Source: an uncultured bacterium
Lineage (GTDB): Bacteria; Myxococcota_A; Polyangia; Polyangiales; Houyiibacteriaceae
Direction of reading: 5' to 3'
Length of the DNA: 64,000 nt
Assembly: GCA_938024995.1 (NCBI GenBank)
Contig: CALJDU010000032.1
Span: 1 to 64,000, forward strand
Shown here one piece after another: positions 54,269-62,738 of this stretch (positions are counted from its first letter, which is position 1; the number at the start of each line of letters is the position of its first letter). The notes under the pieces were generated by a model, which saw only the letters and a list, made by a program, of their open reading frames with translations, ran no database searches and was not told where the DNA came from. Position numbers and translations under genes: made by a program.

Positions 54269-55840
54269 TCATTCTTCTTCTTCAGCGTACGCACGCACCA
54301 CCCCGACATCACCCTTGGCGCCTTCGCGGGCATCCTCCACACCGCGTCCCGTCGCGCGCATCGCGATGAAGTAGATCGCGCCCGCGAGCAAGAACCCGAC
54401 GAACCACGCATACGTGTAAATCTGATCCCAGATCGGCGCGACCTCTTCGACCGCACCCGCCGCGTGAAGGAAGCCAGGCATGTTCGGGATGACGGCGACA
54501 ATGAGCGCGATGACCGCGATCCAGTTGAAGCCGCCCGCGTACCAGTACATCCCGTCTTTGCGGAAGAGCTGACCCAAGTGGAAGTGACGCTTGCGCACCA
54601 AGAAGTAGTCGACGATCAAGATGCCGCCGATCGGACCGAGCAACGCCGAGTAGCCGATCAGCCACGTGAAGATGTAGCCCTCGCTGCTCTCGAGCAGCTT
54701 CCACGGGAACATGACCAACCCGAGGCCTGCGGTGATGTAGCCACCGAGGCGGAACGTGATCTTCGCGGGGTTCAAATTGATCATCGCGTTCGCCGGGGAG
54801 ACCACGTTCGCCGCGATGTTGGTCGAGAGCGTCGCGACGCTGAGGGCGAAGAGCGAGATCAGAACGCTCACGGTCGCGCCGACGCCCGAAGAGACCTCGC
54901 CGATCTTCCCGAGCAACACGGTCGGATCCCAAATGGTCTCGCCGAAGATCGCGGGCGTCGCGCTCGTGACCGCGACCCCGATGAACGCGAAGAGCGTCAT
55001 GGTCGTGGGCAGGCCGATCGCTTGACCGAGGATCTGGTCGCGCTGTGACTTCGCGTAGCGCGTGAAGTCCGGAATGTTGAGCGAGAGGGTCGCCCAGAAG
55101 CCGACCATGGCGGTGAGCGACGGGAAGAACACGCTCAGGAACTGACCTTCCTTTTCGCCGCCCGGTCCAAACTCGCTCGGCTTCTCGAGCATCGGACCGA
55201 ACCCGTCCGCTTGGACGTATGCCCAGACGAGCAGCGCGATGCCCATGATGATCAAGAACGGCGCGGCGTAGGTCTCGAACACGCGAATGGTCTCGACCCC
55301 GCGATGAATGATCCAAAGCTGGACCGCCCAGAAGAGGAGGAAGCAAACGGTCTGCGCGAGGTTGATGCCGAGAAACGGTAAGGGGTCTCCGCCGACCTCG
55401 AAGAGCGTCCCGGCGAGCGCGTAGATCGCGGAGCCGCCGACCCACGTCTGAATCCCGAACCAGCCACACGCGACCAACGCGCGGAGCAACGAGGGAATGT
55501 GCGCGCCGTGGATACCGAAGCTCGCGCGCGCGAGCACGGGAAAAGGGATCCCGTACTTCGTGCCGGGGTGCCCGTTCAAGATCATGGGCGCGAGCACGAT
55601 GACGTTACCGAGCATCACGGTCAGGACGGCCTCTTTCCAGGACATCCCGGAATCGATGAGTCCCCCGGCGAGCATGTACGTCGGGACGCAAACGACCATC
55701 CCGACCCAAAGCGAGGCCATGTTGATCACCGACCAGTGACGCTCGCTCGGCTTGGCCGGCCGAATGTCGTCGTTGATCAAGCTCGGGTCTGCGTTTTCCA
55801 GCATCCGCGGAACGTACCAGCTGATTGAACGTGAGGTCAT
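54269..55840 (-). CDS. NCS1-family nucleobase/hydantoin transporter
   Basis: This 523-residue protein has about 12 TM helices. Seen: RHWSVINMASLWVGM (TM1, with the conserved Trp), MLAGGLIDSG, LGNVIVLAPMILNGHPGTKYGIPFPVLARASFGIHGAHIP, the typical NCS1 TM3 stretch, and WFGIQTWVGG. It imports pyrimidine bases, allantoin or hydantoins with a cation. The PreA homologue at 62739 on the same strand would act downstream in pyrimidine reduction, but seven kb separate them. The ATG at 55840 diverges from the M49-like gene across 22 bases. Confidence 0.9.
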   Translation of the reverse strand: MTSRSISWYVPRMLENADPSLINDDIRPAKPSERHWSVINMASLWVGMVVCVPTYMLAGGLIDSGMSWKEAVLTVMLGNVIVLAPMILNGHPGTKYGIPFPVLARASFGIHGAHIPSLLRALVACGWFGIQTWVGGSAIYALAGTLFEVGGDPLPFLGINLAQTVCFLLFWAVQLWIIHRGVETIRVFETYAAPFLIIMGIALLVWAYVQADGFGPMLEKPSEFGPGGEKEGQFLSVFFPSLTAMVGFWATLSLNIPDFTRYAKSQRDQILGQAIGLPTTMTLFAFIGVAVTSATPAIFGETIWDPTVLLGKIGEVSSGVGATVSVLISLFALSVATLSTNIAANVVSPANAMINLNPAKITFRLGGYITAGLGLVMFPWKLLESSEGYIFTWLIGYSALLGPIGGILIVDYFLVRKRHFHLGQLFRKDGMYWYAGGFNWIAVIALIVAVIPNMPGFLHAAGAVEEVAPIWDQIYTYAWFVGFLLAGAIYFIAMRATGRGVEDAREGAKGDVGVVRAYAEEEE

Positions 55841-55862
55841 TCCTCTGTAGCGTCGCGCCGCT

Positions 55863-57863
55863 ATGACGTTTGCATCCCTCTTGTCCCAGACGATTCACCG
55901 AGGTTCCCGCTTGGGGCTGATCGCATTGCTCGCCGCGGGCTGCGGAGGGCAGACCACGCTCCCGCCCGAGGTACCCACAGCGGCCGTAGAGACGACGCCA
56001 GATCGGCTCCGCTACAACCAGCTGGCGCTTCGCCTCAACCTGCCGCTCTACTGGGCGTCGGACGCGAACGCGAACGGAGAAGTCGACGCCGGCGAGATCG
56101 CGGAGCTGATGTTCTATGGCGTCGATCCGACCTGGACGCGTGATGGCGCCCTGACCCCCGAGTTCCGCGCTGCGCACGCGCAGATCCTCGCCGCGCACGC
56201 CGAGGCGACGCCCGAAGATGCGCGCCTGGCGAAGGTCTATGAGGAGCTCAGCTCCGCCGCCCCGACGCTCTTGCGCACTGACCTGACCGAGCTCCCCGAG
56301 CCGCACAAGAACTTCGCGCGGCACATGCTCCGCATCGGCGAGCTGATGGATGAGCTCTACGCTGAGCAGGTCGGGATGACGGCGCTCGCCTCACAGCTCC
56401 CGAGCGACACCGCGAGCCGCAGCCTCTTCCGGCGCAACTGGGGCGCCGCCTGCCGAGGCGCGACGACCGAGAGCGCCGAAGCCTGTTCCGCGATCCCCGG
56501 TTCGCCGGCTCAGCCGGTCGGCGTGTACCCGGCGGCGATTCAGTCGAGCGACTCTTTCTGCCAGACGCTTGAAGATCGCGAAGACTCCGAGACGCTCCTC
56601 GCGCCGTTCGTGGTCGTCCGCGCCGGCGAAGGCGACGCGCTGACGGCCGTGCCGTACCCTGAGGCCTTCCCGAAGATGGCCGAGGTCGCGCAAGAGCTAC
56701 GCGCCGCCGCCGAAGCGATCGCGGCCGACCCCGAAGAGGCCGCGCTTCAGGCCTACCTCCGCGCCGCCGCGGAGTCCTTTGGTGACAACAACTGGGAACG
56801 CGCCGACGACGCCTGGTCACGAATGAGCGCCACCAACTCGAAGTGGTACGTACGCATCGCGCCCGACGAGACCTACTGGGACCCCTGCGCGCGCAAGGCC
56901 GGCTTCCACGTCACCTTCGCGCTCATCAACACGGCGTCGCTCGCGTGGCAGGAACGTCTCACGCCGATCCAGAGCGACATGGAAGGTGCCCTCGCCGCGC
57001 TCGCGCCGGACGACTACACCGCGCGTGAGGTCAGCTTCCACATGCCCGACTTCATCGACATCGTGGTCAACAGCGGTGACGACCGCGATCCCTTCGGCGC
57101 GACCATCGGGCAGAGCTTGCCGAACTGGGGCGTGGTCGCGGAAGAGAGCCGTGGGCGCACCGTCGCGATGACCAACCTCTACACCGATCCCGACAGCGAA
57201 GGACGTCGCCGCGCGACCAACGAGAGCTTGTTCACGACCGCGGCGCTGTCGGCGGCGAGCACGGGCTCAGAAGCCGGTCTCATGTCGACCGTGCTGCACG
57301 AGGCGACGCACAACCTCGGACCCGCGCAGGGCTACACCGTCAACGACCAAGGCGACGATGAGATCTTTGGCGGACCGCTCGCCGCGATGCTCGAGGAGCT
57401 CAAGGCGCAGAGCGGCGCGCTCTTCTTCGTCGACATGATGGTCGAGCGCGGCGTGCTCACGGAAGAGCAGCGACGCGCGACCTACTTCGACTCGATCGCG
57501 TGGGCGCTCGGTCACATCTCGCGCGGCATGTACACGCCGAGCGGAGGGCGTAAGGCGTACAGCCAGCTCGCCGCGGTGCAGGTCGGCTTCTTGATGGACG
57601 CGGGCGTCATCACGTTCAACCCCGAGGCACAAGCGCACAACGGACAAGACATGGGCGCGTTCGACATCAACTACGACGGATTCGCGGCCGCCGCGCAGGA
57701 GCTGATGGCGGTGGTGATGCACATCAAGGCCGCGGGCGACAAGGACAAGGCGCTTGAGCTGGCGAACCGCTATGTCGATGGCGATATGATCCCGATGGAG
57801 ATGATCAAAGAGCGCGCGCAGCGCGGACCGCGCGGCAGCTTCGTGTTCTCGGTCGAGCTGTAG
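55863..57863 (+). CDS. M49-like zinc metallopeptidase lipoprotein
   Basis: This 666-residue protein has a lipoprotein signal (LGLIALLAAGC, about Cys28). The N-terminal half is helical; the C-terminal half contains TVLHEATHNLGP with H479, E480, H483 as zinc ligands and LEELKAQSGALFF (E511, E512) about 32 residues later, comparable to the EExxA motif of dipeptidyl-peptidase III and Nudix-linked M49 peptidases. In M49 the motif is HExxxH; here it is the common HExxH form. Its stop overlaps the next gene's GTG start by one base (TAGTG). The substrate is probably short peptides in the periplasm. Confidence 0.78.
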   Translation: MTFASLLSQTIHRGSRLGLIALLAAGCGGQTTLPPEVPTAAVETTPDRLRYNQLALRLNLPLYWASDANANGEVDAGEIAELMFYGVDPTWTRDGALTPEFRAAHAQILAAHAEATPEDARLAKVYEELSSAAPTLLRTDLTELPEPHKNFARHMLRIGELMDELYAEQVGMTALASQLPSDTASRSLFRRNWGAACRGATTESAEACSAIPGSPAQPVGVYPAAIQSSDSFCQTLEDREDSETLLAPFVVVRAGEGDALTAVPYPEAFPKMAEVAQELRAAAEAIAADPEEAALQAYLRAAAESFGDNNWERADDAWSRMSATNSKWYVRIAPDETYWDPCARKAGFHVTFALINTASLAWQERLTPIQSDMEGALAALAPDDYTAREVSFHMPDFIDIVVNSGDDRDPFGATIGQSLPNWGVVAEESRGRTVAMTNLYTDPDSEGRRRATNESLFTTAALSAASTGSEAGLMSTVLHEATHNLGPAQGYTVNDQGDDEIFGGPLAAMLEELKAQSGALFFVDMMVERGVLTEEQRRATYFDSIAWALGHISRGMYTPSGGRKAYSQLAAVQVGFLMDAGVITFNPEAQAHNGQDMGAFDINYDGFAAAAQELMAVVMHIKAAGDKDKALELANRYVDGDMIPMEMIKERAQRGPRGSFVFSVEL

Positions 57864-58615
57864 TGAAGGTCCTCCGGCTGATCCTTGTCGCCGCGATCGC
57901 GATCGCGGCGATGGGCTTGGGGGTCTGGGTCGCGCTCGACAACCAGCCCGCCCCCGAAGCGCTTGAGCCGAGCGACGAAGAGAGCGACTTCGACGACGAC
58001 GACCCGCTCTATGGCGAAGAGCTGCCCGATGACCGTGGCGGGCCGAGTCGCTGGCTCGACGAGGCGCCCGGTATGCAAGCGCGACCAAGCGGATTCATGC
58101 GCGGTGAGCAAGGCGAGCGCGGTGAGTGGCGCGGCCGCACCGAAGAAGCGCGACAAGAGCGACGACGCCGACGCCGAGAGCGCTGGGAGAACATGACTCC
58201 CGAGGAGCGCGCGGAGCGACACGCGCGCCGTCGAGCGCGCTTCGTCGAGGGCGTGTCCGTGGAAGCACGAGAAGGCGGCGCCGCGAGCCTCACTCCCGAT
58301 CAGGTCTTCGACGGGATGCAGATGGCGCGCAGCGGAACCCGCGACTGCTTCGAACAGAGCGGCATCGAGCGGCAGCAGGTTCGCGACGCGATGCGCGGCG
58401 CCGCGCGACCCACGATCACGTTCGCGGTTACGCCGGACGGCAAGGTCGAAGACGGCTCGATCACGATCGACCCACCCCCCCCCGAGGCGCTCGCGGGTTG
58501 CTTCATGCAGGGGCTCGAAGGCGCACACTTTGACAACGAGGGCGAGACCGCGGAAGTCGAGGTTCAGCTCCCCGAGCGAAGGCGCGGACGACGCGACGCG
58601 CCGGACGCGGGTTAA
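57863..58615 (+). CDS. AgmX/PglI C-terminal-like protein
   Basis: This 250-residue protein has an N-terminal TM/signal anchor (KVLRLILVAAIAIAAMGLGVWVAL), an acidic then Arg/Glu-rich charged region (about 35-130), and a C-terminal domain (about 140-240): MQMARSGTRDCFEQSG, TITFAVTPDGKVEDGSITIDPP and GCFMQGLEG. This pattern of two cysteines around the strand-turn-strand GKVxxG text matches the AgmX/PglI C-terminal domain, found in gliding-motility and other myxobacterial proteins. GTG at 57863 overlaps the upstream stop. It is probably an envelope protein; its partner may be the peptidase. Confidence 0.7.
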   Translation: MKVLRLILVAAIAIAAMGLGVWVALDNQPAPEALEPSDEESDFDDDDPLYGEELPDDRGGPSRWLDEAPGMQARPSGFMRGEQGERGEWRGRTEEARQERRRRRRERWENMTPEERAERHARRRARFVEGVSVEAREGGAASLTPDQVFDGMQMARSGTRDCFEQSGIERQQVRDAMRGAARPTITFAVTPDGKVEDGSITIDPPPPEALAGCFMQGLEGAHFDNEGETAEVEVQLPERRRGRRDAPDAG

Positions 58616-58863
58616 CGCTTCTCAGCGGCGCGGGCTCAGATACGTGAACCTTGAGGCCGCTCTGCACGATGCGAAAAGCAGGTTGACGCGCGGGACCTCG
58701 CTCACCCGAGGGGCGGAGCTTCAATGGTAATTGAGGAAGAAGACTGACGCGAACGAGGTACGAATCCGGCTTCAGAAGTTCTGGATGAATGCACCACTGT
58801 TCTGCCGCAACGTGAATCAGACGATACGTACAACTCGCAACCGGAGCGCGCTGCGCCCTCGTC

Positions 58864-61800
58864 ATGATCCTCGCGCTCGGGCTCCTCGCTTGCCGTCCCG
58901 AGGCGGACGTCACGTCCGTTACCGCGCCGCTCACGACGAGCGTCGGGGAAGACTACGACTACGTCGGCGATCTACGCGCCAGGTATTTTACGACGAACAT
59001 CGCGATGACGTCGGATGGGACATCGATCGTCGTTGCGCACAACGCACCTGCTTTTCCGGGCCACCTCGTGATTCGCCGCATCAACGCCAGCGGAGCTCTG
59101 GTTGGGCAAGTTGACCTCGGACCCGGGAGCTCTCGTTTGGGAGTCACCATCGCGAGCAACGGAACGCGCGACGTCGTCGCGTCCACGAGACGCGTGGACG
59201 GAACAGACCATGTTGAGCTGCTCACGCTCAACGTCGACGGCAGCGATGTTCGCCGGATCAATTGGCCGGCGAGCGATATCTCGCTCGCGACCGATGGCGA
59301 GACCTTTCTCGCGGTCTCGTGTGGCGCGACGCCGCAGCGGATGCACATCGACGCGGAGGGACGCCCGACCGGTGAGCTGATGGAAGCGGCTCGGTGCGAC
59401 CGCCTCGTTTCAACCGCGGATGCCTACGTGATGCTCTCGGGTCGCCACCTGACGCGGCTCTCGCGAACCGGCGAAGAGCTCGCGACGACCGAGATGGACG
59501 CGCCAGATGGCGACGCGATCGCGAGCGATGGAACCAACGTCTTGATCGTGAGCCGCCCGAGTACCGATCCCGTCCTGACCGCTCGGCTCTACGACCCGTC
59601 GCTCACGCTTCTCTCCACGGTGACAACAGCGGGCGAACTGATCGATACCGACGTGCTGTTCAGCGACGGGATGTACCGGATCTTCGCGTCTGAGGCCCTG
59701 GGGATCGGCAGCGCGCTCCATACCGGGATGCGCTCGGTCGACCCCGCCGCGACCACGATCTCGCCGGTCACCCCATTGACGACGCGGTCCTTCTCTGCGG
59801 CGATTCCGCACGCCGACGACGTGGTGCTGAGCTCCGACCGCGTCCGCGTGCTCGATCTATCAACACTCGAACTCTCCGACGATCTCACTGTGGCAGACTG
59901 GTACGAGTGGTTGTGGCCCGAGCGGCTGAGCTGGAACGGAACCGAGATCGAGTCCATCTTCCATCTCAACGCGCGTTACTACCGGCAAACGTTGACCGCC
60001 GATGGCGAGCGCATCGAGCGCACGCCCTTCTCGTCTCGCGACGAGTTCCTGCTCTCGATCGACGACGCTGGGGAACACGTCACCGTGGTGGCCGACACTT
60101 GGTACCGCGCCCGCCCCGACGGCAGCCTCATCGCGACAGGGACGTTGGGCCTCCCGAGCCTTGATGTGGTCGCGGCACAAGCCGTCGACGATCGAAAGCT
60201 GATGATGGTGAAGACCCCCGGGGACGGCTCGCGCTTGGTCGTCGGGCGCGTCTCGATGGATAGCTCCCTTGAGGTCCTCTCGACCTTCACGGACGCCGGC
60301 TTCTACAACCTCCCGAGGTGGACGAAGGTCGGAGACCGCTGGCTGCTCAGCTGGGCGCGGCTCGCAGGGGACGAACAGATCGAGGGCAAAATGTACTCCG
60401 CCGAAGGTGACCCCATCGGGCCAAGGCTCACGCTGCTGTCTGGCGTTCAGGTCGCGGACGTGACCCCTTACGACGCCGGGTTCTTCCTTACTTGGAACAC
60501 CGACGACGGCACGTATCTACGACGCTTCGACATGGATGGAGCGCCGATCGACGCGGTTCCGGTCCGGGCGTCGGAAACCGTTTCGGCGGGACGGGCACCC
60601 GTCGTCCGCTTGTTCCAGGACGACTTCGTGATGGTGTGGGGCAAGGCGGGCAACGACGAGGTGATAAGGGGCGCAACGCTGACGGTCGATCCGGTGGTCA
60701 GCGCGGGTCCCACCTTGACGTTCGTCAACCAACGGAACGCTGTTCCGCGAGAAGCCATCGAGACCGACGATGGCTTGGTGGTGTTCTACGCCGACCTCAA
60801 CTACCGATCGACTTCCGGCCTGGTGTTCGCTCGGAAGATCCAAGTGGACGAACTCGCGACGGTTCGCTGCGAAGACAACAGTGAGTGTTCGTCAGGCTTT
60901 TGCGTCGATGGCGTCTGCTGTGATCGAGCGTGCGAAGGAACGTGCGAAGCGTGCGGGACCCCTGGGCTCGTCGGGGTCTGTTCGCCGGTGTCCGGGGCGC
61001 CCCGCGGCACCCGCGATGAGTGCGAGATGTGCGCCGACGGGAGCTGCGTCGGAGCACCGTTGAGCGCAGGGGAGATGTGCGGCGCTTCGCTGGAGTGCGA
61101 GAGCGAGATCTGCGTCGGCGGAACGTGCCGTGGCGGGGAAAACGGTGACGCCTGCGCTTCGGGAGACGACTGTCTTGGCGGGATCTGCACCGATGGCGTG
61201 TGTTGCGAGCGCGCCTGCGGCTCCCCGTGCAAAGCCTGCGACGTGGCGGGGAGCGAAGGACAATGCCTGCCCATCTCCGGACCGTCGCGAGGAGAAGGCT
61301 GCGTCGCGTGCGAAGTCGGTGTGTGCGTGGACGACGGTTCGGGCGCTGATGCGGGGACTGACGCGGGCATGGACGCGGGGACCGACGCCGGCATGGACGC
61401 GGGAACTGACGCGGGCATGGACGCGGGCACCGGCGCGATGCTCGGGACCGTGTGCGCTGCGGACGGCGAGTGCGACAGCGGCTTCTGCGTTGACGGAGTG
61501 TGTTGCGAGCGCGCGTGCCGCGGTGTGTGTAAGGCATGCGCCGAGCCCGGAACGGAAGGCATGTGCACCATCGTGAGCGGCGCTCCGCGAGGAACGCGAA
61601 CGGGATGCATGATGTGCGACGACGGCGTGTGCGATGAGATGACGCTCGGCGACAACGGCGCGGCGTGCGCGACCGCGATGGAGTGCGACAGCGGCCACTG
61701 CGTGGACGGCGTCTGCTGTGAGCGCGCGTGCACCGGCACATGCAAAGCGTGTGGCGAGGTCGGCACCGAGGGCATGTGCGTGCTGATCAGCGGCGCTCCC

Positions 61801-62715
61801 CGCGGGACGCGAACCGGATGCCTGACGTGCGACGAGGGCGTCTGCGACGACGGCGGCGGCATGGGGACGCTCGGGACCGCGTGTACGATGGACGACGAAT
61901 GCGACAGCGGTCAGTGCACGGACGGCGTCTGCTGTGAGCGGGCTTGCCGCGGCACCTGCAAGGCGTGCGGCGAAGCGGGGAGCGAAGGCATGTGTGTCCC
62001 GGTCAGCGGCGCGCCGCGTGGTGATCGGACGGGCTGCACGACATGCGATGAAGGGGTCTGCTCCACGTCGGGCACCCTCGGCTCGAGCTGCGACGACGCC
62101 AGCGATTGCGACAGCGGCTTCTGCACAGACGGCGTCTGCTGCGAGCGCGCCTGCCGGGGCACCTGCAAGGCATGTGGTGAAGCGGGAAGCGAAGGCATGT
62201 GCGTCCCGGTCAGCGGAGCGCCGCGAGGTGATCGCACGGGCTGCGCCACCTGCGACGAGGGCGTGTGTGCGGGTTCGGGTCCTGGCGGCACCGCGTGTGT
62301 GGAGGACAGCGAATGCAGCACCGGGTTCTGCACCGACGGCTTCTGCTGCGAGCGGGCCTGCCGAGGCACTTGCAAGGGCTGCGGAGAGCCGGGGAGCGAA
62401 GGCCTGTGTGTCCCGGTCAGCGGAGAACCGCGTGGTGATCGCACGGGCTGCACCACCTGCACCACAGGCGTCTGCACCATCGCGGGCGAGGTCGGCGAGC
62501 TCTGCATCGGCACCGCGGAAGAATGCGGCGACGCGATGCCGCTCGACCGAGCGATCGCGGCGGGCCTCGTCGAGTCTTACGGCTTCGACGACCTCCCTCC
62601 GCTTCAGTCCCGCAACGCAGAGAGCAATGCCACGTGCGCAGCTGGCGGTCCCGCTGCGCCGAACGCGTTCTGGTGGGTCGCGCTCGGGCTGTTGATGGTC
62701 CGTCGACGCCGCTAG
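58864..62715 (+). CDS. Large cysteine-rich surface protein with lipobox and MYXO-CTERM-like tail
   Basis: This 1283-residue protein has a short lipoprotein signal (MILALGLLAC, Cys10). Residues about 20-660 are beta-rich and resemble propeller repeats (RVDGTDHVELLTLNVDG, GGARLYDPSLTLLS-like text). From about residue 668 there are at least seven modules of about 60 residues of the type CDSGFCVDGVCCERAC...CKACGEAGxEGMC, with a DAGTDAGMDAG linker (about 828-858). The C-terminus is Cys plus APNAFWWVALGLLMVRRRR, the MYXO-CTERM tripartite sorting signal. Two anchors in one protein are unusual. It is probably surface-displayed; the function is unknown. Confidence 0.82.
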   Translation: MILALGLLACRPEADVTSVTAPLTTSVGEDYDYVGDLRARYFTTNIAMTSDGTSIVVAHNAPAFPGHLVIRRINASGALVGQVDLGPGSSRLGVTIASNGTRDVVASTRRVDGTDHVELLTLNVDGSDVRRINWPASDISLATDGETFLAVSCGATPQRMHIDAEGRPTGELMEAARCDRLVSTADAYVMLSGRHLTRLSRTGEELATTEMDAPDGDAIASDGTNVLIVSRPSTDPVLTARLYDPSLTLLSTVTTAGELIDTDVLFSDGMYRIFASEALGIGSALHTGMRSVDPAATTISPVTPLTTRSFSAAIPHADDVVLSSDRVRVLDLSTLELSDDLTVADWYEWLWPERLSWNGTEIESIFHLNARYYRQTLTADGERIERTPFSSRDEFLLSIDDAGEHVTVVADTWYRARPDGSLIATGTLGLPSLDVVAAQAVDDRKLMMVKTPGDGSRLVVGRVSMDSSLEVLSTFTDAGFYNLPRWTKVGDRWLLSWARLAGDEQIEGKMYSAEGDPIGPRLTLLSGVQVADVTPYDAGFFLTWNTDDGTYLRRFDMDGAPIDAVPVRASETVSAGRAPVVRLFQDDFVMVWGKAGNDEVIRGATLTVDPVVSAGPTLTFVNQRNAVPREAIETDDGLVVFYADLNYRSTSGLVFARKIQVDELATVRCEDNSECSSGFCVDGVCCDRACEGTCEACGTPGLVGVCSPVSGAPRGTRDECEMCADGSCVGAPLSAGEMCGASLECESEICVGGTCRGGENGDACASGDDCLGGICTDGVCCERACGSPCKACDVAGSEGQCLPISGPSRGEGCVACEVGVCVDDGSGADAGTDAGMDAGTDAGMDAGTDAGMDAGTGAMLGTVCAADGECDSGFCVDGVCCERACRGVCKACAEPGTEGMCTIVSGAPRGTRTGCMMCDDGVCDEMTLGDNGAACATAMECDSGHCVDGVCCERACTGTCKACGEVGTEGMCVLISGAPRGTRTGCLTCDEGVCDDGGGMGTLGTACTMDDECDSGQCTDGVCCERACRGTCKACGEAGSEGMCVPVSGAPRGDRTGCTTCDEGVCSTSGTLGSSCDDASDCDSGFCTDGVCCERACRGTCKACGEAGSEGMCVPVSGAPRGDRTGCATCDEGVCAGSGPGGTACVEDSECSTGFCTDGFCCERACRGTCKGCGEPGSEGLCVPVSGEPRGDRTGCTTCTTGVCTIAGEVGELCIGTAEECGDAMPLDRAIAAGLVESYGFDDLPPLQSRNAESNATCAAGGPAAPNAFWWVALGLLMVRRRR

Positions 62716-62738
62716 CTGCGAGGAAGGGCCCGCCCGAC

